The notes below the pieces were generated by a model, which was not told the DNA's origin, searched no databases, and worked only from the letters and a program-made list of their open reading frames with translations. A program made the position numbers and the translations under genes. Positions 1 to 7,996 of a stretch of 44,615 nucleotides of DNA are shown in pieces. The stretch is from Nostoc sp. FACHB-973 (GTDB lineage Bacteria; Cyanobacteriota; Cyanobacteriia; Cyanobacteriales; Nostocaceae), in NCBI RefSeq assembly GCF_014698115.1, contig NZ_JACJSJ010000070.1, positions 1 to 44,615 on the forward strand, given 5' to 3'. The stretch's first letter is position 1, and every line of letters starts with the position of its first letter.

Positions 1-36
1 GGGTCTGAGCAAGAGGAGGAAGACCCACAAGATTGA
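1..36 (+). CDS. possible C-terminal end of an upstream gene (partial)
   Basis: The first bases read as an open, acidic tail (GSEQEEEDPQD) ending in TGA, and a perfect hairpin follows nine bases later. This looks like the end of a gene entering from the left, but eleven codons are not enough to identify a family. It could also be chance. Confidence 0.25.
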   Translation, partial: GSEQEEEDPQD

Positions 37-44
37 GTCCCTAT

Positions 45-73
45 ATTATTCGCGATGAAACCTCGCGAATAAT
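45..73 (+). terminator. perfect 11-bp hairpin
   Basis: ATTATTCGCGA is followed seven bases later by its exact reverse complement. It lies just after the possible upstream stop codon and is followed by a T-rich stretch with no clean T run, so it may be a weak terminator or a small palindromic repeat. Confidence 0.35.
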
Positions 74-100
74 GTTTCTTCATTTATTTTTGCACATTTG

Positions 101-211
101 GGATGCTCCCAAATTGAAGAATTAAAAGGGCATCAAGTTATTATTGCTACTACTAATGTTAAACATCTATCATTATTTGTAGAAGCTCGTGAATGGCAAA
201 GCATTAATTAA
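101..211 (+). pseudogene. C-terminal remnant of a PIN-domain (VapC-like) protein
   Basis: An open frame ends in TAA at 211. Its translation contains IEELKGHQVIIATTNVKHLS and then LFVEAREWQSIN. The IATTN-x-KHLS-x-F pattern followed by a Trp-containing tail is typical of the last strand and helix of cyanobacterial PIN-domain nucleases. No start codon or N-terminal catalytic acidic residues are present. The frame runs back only to a stop at 56-58 in the hairpin, so roughly the first two thirds of the gene are gone. I infer a decayed toxin, consistent with the other toxin-antitoxin pieces that follow. Confidence 0.55.
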
Positions 212-306
212 ATGGTTCAATAAAGTATAAGTCAAAGTGCGTATGCGTAGCCCGTCGTAGACATCGCTGTACAATGTTAAAGTTTAATTAGTCTGAGATT
301 ACCACC

Positions 307-588
307 TTGTTTGATGAAATTTTACAACGAATGCGGGATAAAGTTTCTTCTCGTCAGTATTTAATGACGCTACACGCTGAAGAAGAAATGAGCGATGACA
401 ATCTAACAATCTATGACATTGAAAAAGGTATCCTCACAGGCGAAATACTGGAACGTCAAAAAGATAAAGTGACAGCAGAATCCAAATATCGTATTAGAGG
501 TTTAACTCTTGATGCCGGGGAAGTTGAAATAATTGCCAAGCTAAGTCCAACTGGAAAGCTTGTTATCATTACTGTATATGTACCCTAA
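307..588 (+). CDS. DUF4258 domain protein, probable toxin of a type II TA pair
   Basis: This 93-residue protein has the DUF4258 pattern: an N-terminal helix, the HAEEEM motif (His-Ala-Glu near residue 23), IYDIEKGILTGEILE, and a C-terminal KLVIITVY strand. The family is related to RelE/MqsR-like small toxins and in cyanobacteria is regularly followed by a YgiT-type zinc-finger gene, as here after 17 bases. The start is a TTG at 307, chosen because MFDEIL is how I remember homologues starting. The next in-frame ATG (331) would cut the first helix. No strong ribosome binding site is visible. MqsR-like mRNA interferase activity is inferred, not shown. Confidence 0.75.
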   Translation: MFDEILQRMRDKVSSRQYLMTLHAEEEMSDDNLTIYDIEKGILTGEILERQKDKVTAESKYRIRGLTLDAGEVEIIAKLSPTGKLVIITVYVP

Positions 589-605
589 TACCAGGAAAGC
601 GGCAA

Positions 606-833
606 ATGCTGTGTGATATTTGTGGAAATGAAGGTGTCAAAATCCGCCGAATTACCAGAACTTACGGTAAGGGTAAAGACCTGCTAGTAATAGAAAACAT
701 TCCAGTGCTAATTTGTTCTCATTGCGGCGAAAGCTATTTAACCGCTGAAACTCTTCACAAAATTGAACAAATTAAAATTAACCGTAAAACATTAGCTGTG
801 GAACGTCCTGTAGAAGTAGCTAGTTTTGGATAA
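606..833 (+). CDS. YgiT-type zinc finger protein, MqsA-like antitoxin
   Basis: This 75-residue protein has two CxxC pairs, CDIC at residues 3-6 and CSHC at about 37-40, that form the YgiT/MqsA N-terminal zinc-binding domain. A short helical tail follows (ETLHKIEQIKINRKTLAV). It lacks the C-terminal HTH of full MqsA, as is normal for the short cyanobacterial YgiT proteins. AGGAAAG seven bases before the ATG is a good ribosome binding site. It follows the DUF4258 gene by 17 bases, so the two form a toxin-first operon. The protein probably binds and neutralises the DUF4258 partner; autoregulation is plausible but no operator was found. Confidence 0.8.
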   Translation: MLCDICGNEGVKIRRITRTYGKGKDLLVIENIPVLICSHCGESYLTAETLHKIEQIKINRKTLAVERPVEVASFG

Positions 834-918
834 TGAATACGCCTTTTTTTTGTCACTCTATAAAATATAGTAGAGTGGGCAATGCCTACCTAATTATGTA
901 ACATCAACAAGTAACAAA

Positions 919-1143
919 ATGAGCTTTTATACCGTTGTACTTAGACAAAGTTATGGCTATTGGGTTGCTTTATGTTTAGAAAATGGTATTGTGGGGCAGG
1001 AAAAGACTCAAGAAAATGCAATTAATAAACTGAAAGAAGCAATTGAATCCTTTGAAATTGTTTATAAGACTGAAACTAATATTTATAAATCTCCTATTTC
1101 AATCGAGCAATTACATGAATTTTTCTCGCCGGCTTACTTATGA
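919..1143 (+). CDS. HicB-family antitoxin, apparently orphan
   Basis: This 74-residue protein has the HicB partial RNase-H-like fold signature: a first strand MSFYTVVLRQSYGYWVALCLE, then GIVGQEKTQENAINKLKEAIE (strand, turn and helix), then a short C-terminal extension. HicB proteins normally pair with the HicA mRNA interferase. No HicA frame (a short basic protein with a double-stranded-RNA-binding-like fold) is found on either side: upstream is YgiT, and downstream is the opposite-strand MocR gene, whose last codons overlap this stop by six bases. The toxin partner is probably lost or elsewhere. A chromosomal orphan could still act as an anti-toxin to a distant HicA. Confidence 0.75.
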   Translation: MSFYTVVLRQSYGYWVALCLENGIVGQEKTQENAINKLKEAIESFEIVYKTETNIYKSPISIEQLHEFFSPAYL

Positions 1144-2646
1144 GCCAATGGACGATACAATTACTCGTTGAGATGACAAACCCATAGTGATGGAATTCTC
1201 AGTTAAATACTTTTTGATTAGCCGACCAAGAACCTTAATTCCATGTTCAATATCCTCTGGTGTGTGGCAAAAGTTCAAGCGCATCGCCGGATAGCCTTGT
1301 CTGAGAAAAAATGCAGCACCACTAGCAACGAGGACATTGTGTGATAAAGCTTCAGAGCAAATTGCTTGCATAGGTAAATGGTTTGGCAGATGAGTCCACA
1401 GAAATAAACCACCTTGGGGAATCGTCCAGGCGATCGCTTCGGGAAAATAATTTTCCAAAGCTTGCAACATCACATTCCGACTTTGCAAGTTACTAATACG
1501 TAAACGATTCAGGTGACGGCGATAATGTCCTGATGCTAAAAACTCGCTCACAATTGCCTGAGATACCGTAGATACATGCAAGTCATTGAGTAATTTCTGC
1601 TTCACCAGAGGGTGATGATGCTCACCTGGCACTACCATGTAACCAACTCGCACTCCAGGCATCAGGGTTTTTGAGAATGTGCTGATGTAAGTCACCAAAT
1701 TATGGCGATCGAATGCCTTGATGGGAGGAGGAACTGGTTCAAAATTTAACCCTTCGTAAGCATTATCTTCCATAATCAAACACTCGTACTGTTGTGCCAA
1801 CGTTAATAACGCTTGTCGATGAGCTTGGGATGTTGTAATACCGGTTGGATTGTGTAAAGTACTAATGGTGTAAATTAATTTTGGTCGATGGCTTTTGAGA
1901 TATTGCTCCAGCAATTCCAAATTCATTCCCTCCGCAGTCATGGGAATACCTATAACCTTGGCTTGTAAGTTTTCCAGAATTCCCAATGCACCATGATAGG
2001 TTGGTGTTTCCACAATCACCCAGTCATCTTTTTGCAGGTAGTATTGCATAGCTAAAGATAGGGCTTGTTGTGAGCCAGCGGTAATAATTATTTCTTCTGG
2101 GGAAACCTCTAACCCTTGTTGGACTAACATCTGAGCTATCAGTTGCCGCAGTATAAATTGTCCTTCAGGGAAGTCTTCTCTAAAAAGGGTATCCCCTGCT
2201 TTAGCCAATGCCCGTTTAGCAACCTGTTGAAGATTATCTGAGATGGTAGTACAGGGAAAACCTGAACTGAACTCAATAATATCTCGCTGCCGTCGAGCCT
2301 GAATTGAAGCTGTATATTGCTCGAAAAAAGACCCGCTACCTTGTGAAATTATCACCTCTTGAGATGGTGCAAAGGTCGAACGCAAAGTCAGACCAGAGGA
2401 TACTTTGATTGTACGGTTGACAAAATAGCCCGAACCCTGGCGAGCATGTATGAGTCCATCAGCTTCTAAGAGACTATACGCCTCAATAACAGTCAACTTG
2501 TTAACTTGAATACTCGTGGACATTGCCCGAATAGAAGGAAGTTTTTGTCTATCTGGTATTTTGCCAGATTGAATCAAACGACTAAGATAATTGCGAATCT
2601 GTAGATATATCGGGGTTGGTGAATGCCGATCTAAAGGAATATTCAC
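1138..2646 (-). CDS. MocR/PdxR-type regulator: GntR HTH fused to PLP aminotransferase domain
   Basis: This 502-residue protein has a GntR winged-helix domain at residues 1-77 (PIYLQIRNYL, KLPSIRAMS, GLIHARQGSGYFV) and a fold-type I aminotransferase domain at about 115-490. Cofactor residues are visible: HNPTG around 265-269, the Asp/Tyr pair in EDNAYE (D294, Y297), the Schiff-base lysine in FSKTLMPG (K326), and the carboxylate-binding Arg in AMRLNF. MocR proteins sense PLP or amino compounds and regulate vitamin B6, GABA or taurine genes. The target here is unknown. Inverted and direct copies of an 11-bp box lie 70-130 bases upstream, between this gene and the divergent gene at 2866, as expected for a MocR operator. 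The 3' end overlaps hicB by six bases. Confidence 0.9.
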   Translation of the reverse strand: MNIPLDRHSPTPIYLQIRNYLSRLIQSGKIPDRQKLPSIRAMSTSIQVNKLTVIEAYSLLEADGLIHARQGSGYFVNRTIKVSSGLTLRSTFAPSQEVIISQGSGSFFEQYTASIQARRQRDIIEFSSGFPCTTISDNLQQVAKRALAKAGDTLFREDFPEGQFILRQLIAQMLVQQGLEVSPEEIIITAGSQQALSLAMQYYLQKDDWVIVETPTYHGALGILENLQAKVIGIPMTAEGMNLELLEQYLKSHRPKLIYTISTLHNPTGITTSQAHRQALLTLAQQYECLIMEDNAYEGLNFEPVPPPIKAFDRHNLVTYISTFSKTLMPGVRVGYMVVPGEHHHPLVKQKLLNDLHVSTVSQAIVSEFLASGHYRRHLNRLRISNLQSRNVMLQALENYFPEAIAWTIPQGGLFLWTHLPNHLPMQAICSEALSHNVLVASGAAFFLRQGYPAMRLNFCHTPEDIEHGIKVLGRLIKKYLTENSITMGLSSQRVIVSSIGS

Positions 2647-2714
2647 AGTGCAATTCTTCCTTTGGGATGATAGCAGGGATTATAGGCAATAGTAAAAGAT
2701 TTTTCTGTGTTTGA

Positions 2715-2773
2715 ACTGGTACAGTTGGGTGCATTTTGACTAGAACAGTTGTAAATACTATGACTGTACCAGT
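2715..2773. promoter_or_regulatory. three operator-like boxes in the MocR divergent promoter
   Basis: ACTGGTACAGT (2715-2725) and its perfect reverse complement ACTGTACCAGT (2763-2773) flank a third, near-identical direct copy ACTAGAACAGT (2739-2749, 9 of 11). The first two start positions are 24 bases apart, and the second and third are also 24 bases apart. That regular spacing is close to two or two and a half helical turns. MocR regulators such as PdxR and GabR bind paired direct repeats, so these are good candidates for the autoregulatory site. Binding is inferred. Confidence 0.6.
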
Positions 2774-2865
2774 CAAAATTTGGCAAATCTGTACCTTCTC
2801 ATTGGGATGTAAGCAAGCGAATCTAGAAAGTATCTGATGTTCGATTGAGTCGGGAGGATTTTTCT

Positions 2866-3093
2866 ATGAAGATAGTTGATAAATGGTTGGTACTAAAATC
2901 AAAACTTCAAAACGCTTGGCACAGTTTAGTTACAGTAATTACAAGCAGTTCTCAATTGCAAGTTTGGGAAACACGCCTTGCCAATGGGGATTGTTCTTGG
3001 CACGCCTATGATCCGATGACAGGACGTTCTGCTTCTTTTGGCTCTGAAACTGAAATGCGAGTGTGGATTGAAACGCAGTATTACAGCAGATAA
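2866..3093 (+). CDS. small conserved-looking protein of unknown function
   Basis: This 75-residue protein starts MKIVDKWLVLKSKLQNAW and has a C-terminal half with WETRLANGDCSWHAYDPMTG and MRVWIETQYY, which reads like a small beta-rich domain. I do not recognise the family. The ATG at 2866 is preferred over the TTG at 2845 because GGGAGGA sits six bases upstream. It is transcribed divergently from the MocR gene across the operator boxes at 2715-2773, so it is the most likely regulated neighbour. It contains no PLP-enzyme or transporter motif that would reveal the MocR target pathway. Confidence 0.6.
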   Translation: MKIVDKWLVLKSKLQNAWHSLVTVITSSSQLQVWETRLANGDCSWHAYDPMTGRSASFGSETEMRVWIETQYYSR

Positions 3094-3211
3094 ATGAAGA
3101 ACGAACCGCCAAGAACGCATTCGCGCAGCGTCTCGTCAGAGAAGGACGCAAAGAAAGAAATAAGAAGTCAAAAAAATTTAGCGCAGCCTTATAAAGAAAC
3201 GGTATTAGTAA
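3094..3211. repeat. dispersed repeat sequence downstream of the small gene
   Basis: This stretch carries a common cyanobacterial dispersed fragment (AAGAACGCATTCGCGCAGCG, then TCTCGTCAGAGAAGGACGCA). Similar CGCAGCGTCTCG/GAGAAG pieces recur at 14573-14590 and 8570. I see no credible gene; the open frame here has repeat composition. Confidence 0.5.
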
Positions 3212-3324
3212 GGGACTTCCAAATAAAAAAATATCCTAAAACTGACGCAAAAACCCTCTGTATTTCTCCTCTCTCTGTGTTCTCTGCGCCTCTGTGGTTC
3301 GATAATTTATTTCTCGGAAATCCC
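3212..3324. mobile_element. MITE-like element, GGGACTTCC family, copy 1
   Basis: This is a 113-bp element with terminal inverted repeats (GGGACTTCCAAATAAAAAA at the left; TTATTTCTCGGAAATCCC at the right, degenerate) flanked on both sides by TAA. The core has the CTCTGCGCCTCTGTGG-type filler seen elsewhere. Other copies with the same ends but different cores are at 12759-12858 and 23480-23598, with half copies near 18131 and 31045. No coding capacity. Confidence 0.65.
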
Positions 3325-3341
3325 TAAGAAAAAAAATTTCT

Positions 3342-4082
3342 TCAGTTTGCAAACACACCTTCCAAGAAAGGTATTATTTCAGCCCAAGCAGAGGTAGTAG
3401 CAGCAGAATCGTAGCGATAACCGTCGTCACGCATGAAGGTATGTTCTGCTTCATACAAGAGAACTTTATGGGGTACATTAGCATTTTCTAGAGCTTTAAT
3501 TATGGTTTGTCGGTCAGAGTCTGGGATATGAGGGTCGAGTGTACCGAACACCATTAGCATCTGGGCTTTGATTTCACTAACTCGATGGATTGTATCGGCT
3601 ACACCTTGCCCCAGTTTGCCACTGGGAATGCCAGTAGGATAGCAACAGACACAAGCTTTAATTTCGCTGTTAAATGCTGCACGAAAAGCTAAGTGTCCTC
3701 CAATACAAAAGCCGAGAGTGCCTATCTTGCCTGGAGAAACTGCACTTTCTGTTTTGAGAAATTCGATTACAGCACGGCAATCTTCATCATAATGTGCGAT
3801 CGCTGTTCGACGAGCGTCATCATTACCACGCATCCGACCAAGATCGTTTGGTTCAATAACTTGCCCAATTGGCTCAAGGCGATGAAAAATTTCCGGTGCC
3901 GCCACTACATAGCCATATCCTGCCAAGTAGTTAGCTAAACGAATTATCGGCTCGCCTAACTGATAAATATCACTGTAAAATACAATACCTGGGTAAAGTC
4001 CTGGTGTTTTAGGAGACGCTACATAGACACGCATCAAACTGTCATCGACTCTTAACTCGACATTTCGTTTAGTGATTTGCAC
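3342..4082 (-). CDS. dienelactone hydrolase family protein
   Basis: This 246-residue alpha/beta hydrolase of the DLH family is close to full family length. The catalytic triad is visible as Cys126 in GFCIGG, Asp183 in GTLDPHIP and His214 in EAEHTFMRDDGYRY. The Cys nucleophile and the EAEHTF motif separate DLH from Ser-esterases. Characterised members open dienelactones from chloroaromatic breakdown, but in cyanobacteria the substrate is generally unknown. The start is a GTG at 4080-4082 preceded by CGGAG. The gene stands alone: 431 bases separate it from the same-strand TPR gene, and the GGGACTTCC element ends 17 bases past its stop. Confidence 0.9.
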   Translation of the reverse strand: MQITKRNVELRVDDSLMRVYVASPKTPGLYPGIVFYSDIYQLGEPIIRLANYLAGYGYVVAAPEIFHRLEPIGQVIEPNDLGRMRGNDDARRTAIAHYDEDCRAVIEFLKTESAVSPGKIGTLGFCIGGHLAFRAAFNSEIKACVCCYPTGIPSGKLGQGVADTIHRVSEIKAQMLMVFGTLDPHIPDSDRQTIIKALENANVPHKVLLYEAEHTFMRDDGYRYDSAATTSAWAEIIPFLEGVFAN

Positions 4083-4513
4083 TGTTTTTTCTCCGTTTGA
4101 TGTCTGCTTTCATTAGCTTTTATACAAGTGAATTAAGAGTGACAGTAGCTGACTGCCATAACAAGGACGTATCCTTTCATTATTTCCCTTTGTAGTGAAA
4201 CTGGAGAGTTATTCAGGAACAATTTTGATCAATTTCGTCTTCAGATTGAAATTTACAGCTATACCTCTTGTTAACTGAGGTACAGATAATATTTTGAAAC
4301 GCAGAGGGGCGCAAAGTAAAGCGCAGAGGTACGCAGAGATTTGTTTTTTGTAGTGCGATCGCTTTAAATATTTTTAGCAAACAATATTATCAATTATGAA
4401 AATCAAACTCAGATAACTGAGATAATAGAAAAAGTTGCGATCGCACCTTTAATTTACAAGTGCGATCGCGCTAGATTCTTTATGAAACCTGTAAGCCGAA
4501 CCCTATGAAGTCC
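4083..4513. other. intergenic, HIP1-rich, no gene seen
   Basis: This 431-bp gap holds the promoter region of the hydrolase and the 3' flank of the TPR gene. It contains three HIP1-type sites (around 4356, 4438 and 4463) and a dispersed fragment, GAAACGCAGAGGGGCGCAAA, at about 4296. No convincing terminator or small gene was found. Confidence 0.5.
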
Positions 4514-6487
4514 CTATCCCTTGCTAAGACTAGATAAATTTTCCTCTACTTCAGCACGATCTGTGGCATCGGGATTAAGCCGAAGATAAGTCTGGAGGTC
4601 GGCAGATGCAGCATCAGACTGACCTAAAGTAATTAATACGATGGCGCGATTTTGATATAAGTCTGGATTATCTGGTGATAAAGCGATCGCAGCTGCTAAA
4701 TCACTCAAAGCTTCTGGTAGTTGTCCAAGTTCGTAGTGAAGTGTGGCTCGATTTGCTAATAATAAAGGTTGCTGTGAATTGAAAGCAAGTGCCGCATTAT
4801 AATCTAATAAAGCTGCTTCTAGATGTCCCCATGCTTCAAATGCTTGAGCGCGACCAATCAATGCTGGAGTTAGAGTAGGTTCTAAATCAAGAGCCACTGA
4901 ATAAGCCTTAGTTGCTTCTTCGGGCAGACCTTTTAAATAATAGCAATGTCCGATATTCATCCAGACTTCATAGTATGGTGGGCTAAGCTCAATAGCTTGG
5001 TGATAATCATTCAAAGCATTTTCCAAATAACCCAGGCGTTGGTAAACATTACCGCGATCGTTGTAGTACTCTGAGTAGTTTGGATCGGCAGCGATCGCAG
5101 CTGTAAAATAAATCACAGCTTCTTCTAATTCGCCCATTGCTGCGTATACTTGAGCAATGTTATAGTCCAAAACTGAACGATGTAATCGATGTTGACCTTC
5201 ACTCAAATGGTTTTTGAATTCTTCAATTGCCGACTTACAAAGTTTAATTGCTTCTTCAGGGAAACCTTGACGGTGTTTAACAAGTGCTAAACCGTTCATA
5301 TCGAAAGCAGTCATAAAATGTCTATCATCAGCTGGAATATCTGCCGTTGATTCTGCTAAGATACTCAGACTGCGATTGAGATAATCTTCAGCTAAAGCAT
5401 GGTCATGTTCCGGCAGAAAGCGAGTATGGAACATTGCCATTATGTAATAAGCTCGAACTAACTGCGCTGGTGCATCAAGTTTGAGGAGAGCTTCTTCTTG
5501 AACAATTTGATATGCTTTGGTAATATTTCCTGTTGTTGCGTAGCAATTAAAAAGATTCCCAACCATATTCCATCGCATGTTATTGTCTTTTCCACAAAGA
5601 TGGTCAAGTTGAGTAGCAACGGGTTCACAGTAGACTAATGCATCTTCATAAAAACCTTGGTGATTATAAATTCCCAATAGTCTTGCTTGCCAAATCAATG
5701 CTTTTTCAGGTTGGTCACTTTGTAACCAATATGAAACCAGGCGCGGTCCATGAATTTCAAGTTCAATAGAATCTCTACCAATTTGTTCTTCCAACTTTTG
5801 CGCCAGTTGGGAAATTTTTGCTTGGGAAATTACTACTTCTGGTTTTGGTGGTAATTCCAAACTAATCTTTTGCGCTAAAAACTGATGATTTAAGTGAGCG
5901 ATCGCAGTTTCACCAGTATTAGGAGCAGCAGCAAAGACTAAACTTAACTTTAGTTTCTGTCCTCGACGACGGACGAGTTCAGCAAAAAAGCGGCGTACTA
6001 AAAATCCTGCTTGCTCATAATCATTACAAGCAATCAACCAAGAAGAACCATCGGTGTAATCATACCAGGAATCTAGTAAATTGATTACCCCATGTATGAT
6101 TCTATAGGCTCGATCTAAAGGATAATTCCGTACCCTTTCATCATCAATAGAACTATCTGTTAAGTTCGGGTTTCTTACTGATATTTGACGCCTTAAACCA
6201 GGCAAAATCATTGCTAATTCATAGCTATGTTTTTCAATCAAATGTGGTGCTTTTTCTTGAATATCTGGTAAAAGTTGATTTAGCCATTCATTTAATCCAG
6301 ACCATAACCCATCTTCTTGGGGATTAAAGGATAGCAGCCAAGTTTTTGCTTTATTTTCTTCACCTACCTGTAACCATTGCTGCAAAATTTCTAACCTAGA
6401 ATTACCAGATTCTCCCTCCAGCAAAATCACCTTAGCAATTTCTGGTTGTTGTAAAATATTTTGTTCGAGAGTATTTTGGCGGTTCAT
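4514..6487 (-). CDS. TPR-repeat protein with degenerate ATPase-like N-terminus, coupled to the M50 gene
   Basis: This 657-residue protein has a first ~220 residues resembling a STAND/AAA-type NTPase: an ILLEGESGNSRLEIL segment where a P-loop would be (no GK[S/T]), and WLIACNDYEQAG in a Walker-B-like position. A middle helical section is followed by TPRs at about 415-640 (AAIAADPNYSEYYNDRGNVY, ALDLEPTLTPALIGRA, AIALSPDNPDLYQNRAI). The ATG lies four bases after the stop of the M50 gene, with AAGGAGATAAATT inside that gene's end, so the two are translationally coupled. No signal peptide is visible, so it is probably cytoplasmic. I infer a scaffold or recognition partner for the peptide-processing locus upstream. 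Nucleotide binding looks lost. Confidence 0.75.
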   Translation of the reverse strand: MNRQNTLEQNILQQPEIAKVILLEGESGNSRLEILQQWLQVGEENKAKTWLLSFNPQEDGLWSGLNEWLNQLLPDIQEKAPHLIEKHSYELAMILPGLRRQISVRNPNLTDSSIDDERVRNYPLDRAYRIIHGVINLLDSWYDYTDGSSWLIACNDYEQAGFLVRRFFAELVRRRGQKLKLSLVFAAAPNTGETAIAHLNHQFLAQKISLELPPKPEVVISQAKISQLAQKLEEQIGRDSIELEIHGPRLVSYWLQSDQPEKALIWQARLLGIYNHQGFYEDALVYCEPVATQLDHLCGKDNNMRWNMVGNLFNCYATTGNITKAYQIVQEEALLKLDAPAQLVRAYYIMAMFHTRFLPEHDHALAEDYLNRSLSILAESTADIPADDRHFMTAFDMNGLALVKHRQGFPEEAIKLCKSAIEEFKNHLSEGQHRLHRSVLDYNIAQVYAAMGELEEAVIYFTAAIAADPNYSEYYNDRGNVYQRLGYLENALNDYHQAIELSPPYYEVWMNIGHCYYLKGLPEEATKAYSVALDLEPTLTPALIGRAQAFEAWGHLEAALLDYNAALAFNSQQPLLLANRATLHYELGQLPEALSDLAAAIALSPDNPDLYQNRAIVLITLGQSDAASADLQTYLRLNPDATDRAEVEENLSSLSKG

Positions 6488-6490
6488 AAT

Positions 6491-7717
6491 TTATCTCCTT
6501 TTAGTAAGACGTAAACTGTTAATCCAAAGAAAAATCCCAATACCTTGAATTCCAAAAACCAGCAATCCCATTACTAGGGCATCGGTGAAGGCATAAGGAT
6601 TAGATTCATACCCTGCACTCAACGTGCCTAAAAGTAGGGAAGCATAATTCCACATTGTTGGAATACCAATGAAAAACAGCGACCAAAATGCAGCGATGTG
6701 ACCTAAAACGTAGATAATAGCGTAACAGCGAATCACTCGCATTTCGCCTCTAGGAATAGAGGATTGGTCAGTGGGATGAGAAAATCTGAATAATCGAAAT
6801 ATTTGGTTTTGTAAGAAAACCTTTGTATCCTTCATCAGACTTCTACATCTAAAAAAATTAGCAATGACGTAGTAAAAATCAGTCCGAACAAAGAAATAGC
6901 ATTGCCAAATTAAACCTAGTAGATAGCTCAAAGCGATCGCTTGCATTAGCTGTAAAACAATGGGAGATATTACCACCCAATTTTCTTGTTGAGCAAACAA
7001 AATCAGCAGCAAGACAGAAGTTAATACAACATCTAGCAATGGCCCTGCAAGAAAAGGTAGATACCGCTGATTTCGAGGCACACCCCATATCCCCGTCATA
7101 TCTGTTTCTGCTACGAGTATCCAAAGGCGATTGCTAAGCCTTAATTGGCAAGAAACACCCACTGCTTTAGCAGCGACTAAATGAGCCATCTCATGTAAAA
7201 AGACTGCGATAACATTAATTCCAGTTAAAATTAACGTCATCATAGTGACATTTTTCGTAAATACAAAGGCTTGATAACTAGGCAGAATTTCAGGTTTCAA
7301 GCTAAGAGCAGCTACAGCAAGAAATATGACTACTCCACAACCAATTAGTACCTTTTTGCTAAATAATTTTTGAGCAGATGACTGCGAAATATGGGTGAAA
7401 TGATTTATTTGCTTTGGTTGTTTAGTATGTGTTGGTAAAGCTGTTTGTCTAGAAGATAGAATATTAACAAAATCATTTTCTTCTAGAACTTCTAGCAGAC
7501 CTTCAATATCTGGCACTTCATTATATTTTTGCTGGTAAAGCCGTTGTGCTTGTCCAATAGTTTTTCCAGCAGCCAAATAGTCCAGTAACTCTATTGCATC
7601 AGAGGGTAATGCTAGAAAAATATTAGTATCTACTCGCCCAATAATGAATTCATCTCCTTCAGGTTGGCGAGTAAATGGATAAATAGAAACCAGAGCATCA
7701 GCAGGATATCTGGTCAC
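6491..7717 (-). CDS. membrane M50-type metalloprotease with N-terminal PqqD-like (RRE) domain
   Basis: In this 408-residue protein, residues 1-90 resemble PqqD-like RiPP recognition elements (FIIGRVDTNIFLALPSDAIE, then LLDYLAAGKTIGQAQRLYQQ and a C-terminal EVLEENDFV). A linker and about six membrane segments follow. The zinc site is HEMAH (H175, E176, H179), with a GPLLDV segment (D229) in the place of the M50 LDG motif and TDFYYVIANFFRC after it. Site-2-protease-like M50 proteins with a peptide-recognition domain occur in RiPP loci (YydH type). The start is a GTG with AAGGAA eight bases upstream. It sits 279 bases downstream of two tandem 40-residue peptide genes and directly upstream of the TPR gene. 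Probable role: recognising the peptide leader and cleaving or exporting it at the membrane. Function is inferred. Confidence 0.8.
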   Translation of the reverse strand: MTRYPADALVSIYPFTRQPEGDEFIIGRVDTNIFLALPSDAIELLDYLAAGKTIGQAQRLYQQKYNEVPDIEGLLEVLEENDFVNILSSRQTALPTHTKQPKQINHFTHISQSSAQKLFSKKVLIGCGVVIFLAVAALSLKPEILPSYQAFVFTKNVTMMTLILTGINVIAVFLHEMAHLVAAKAVGVSCQLRLSNRLWILVAETDMTGIWGVPRNQRYLPFLAGPLLDVVLTSVLLLILFAQQENWVVISPIVLQLMQAIALSYLLGLIWQCYFFVRTDFYYVIANFFRCRSLMKDTKVFLQNQIFRLFRFSHPTDQSSIPRGEMRVIRCYAIIYVLGHIAAFWSLFFIGIPTMWNYASLLLGTLSAGYESNPYAFTDALVMGLLVFGIQGIGIFLWINSLRLTKRR

Positions 7718-7748
7718 GTCAAGTTTCCTTATTAATGTAATGTTGTAA

Positions 7749-7823
7749 GAATTCAGAATGGGCTACGCCCCGCTGCGCTAACAGAATTCAAGAGTCAGAA
7801 TTCAGTAGTCAGAATCAATATAC
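7749..7823. repeat. GAATTCAGAAT-type dispersed repeat
   Basis: AGAATTCAGAATGGGCTACGC (an 'AGAATTCAGAAT' unit) and GTCAGAATTCAGTAGTCAGAAT surround a GC-rich patch (CCCCGCTGCGCT). The same words recur at 14515, 20461-20490, 20597-20632, 21552-21577, 26675-26709 and 34282-34473. It lies between the M50 gene and the peptide genes and was probably inserted there. Confidence 0.6.
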
Positions 7824-7939
7824 CTCTTCCTAAACTCCTGATTTTAAACTCTTTATTTCTCTGCGTGATATCAAAAATCTTTATTAATTAGTGGGGGATT
7901 GTACCCCACCACTAATTTAAGGTAAAGTATGTAGTTAGC

Positions 7940-7986
7940 TCAATGAACTATTTTTAATGCCAAGCTGAAATTAAATAGCTCATTGA
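7940..7986 (-). terminator. stem-loop after the second-read peptide gene (attenuator candidate)
   Basis: TCAATGAACTATTT (7940-7953) and AAATAGCTCATTGA (7973-7986) pair at 13 of 14 positions around a 19-base loop. On the minus strand this hairpin starts 10 bases after the peptide stop codon and has no long T run after it. It could partly terminate transcription or protect the short peptide mRNA, giving more precursor than protease. Confidence 0.5.
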
Positions 7987-7996
7987 TTATTTTAAC

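Noticed and set aside
1144..1300. A HicA toxin gene after hicB
   Set aside because: No basic 60-80-residue frame follows; the sequence is the opposite-strand MocR gene, which is intact and overlaps the hicB stop.
3094..3327. 77-residue plus frame after the small unknown gene
   Set aside because: It is composed of dispersed repeats and the GGGACTTCC element; no start signal.
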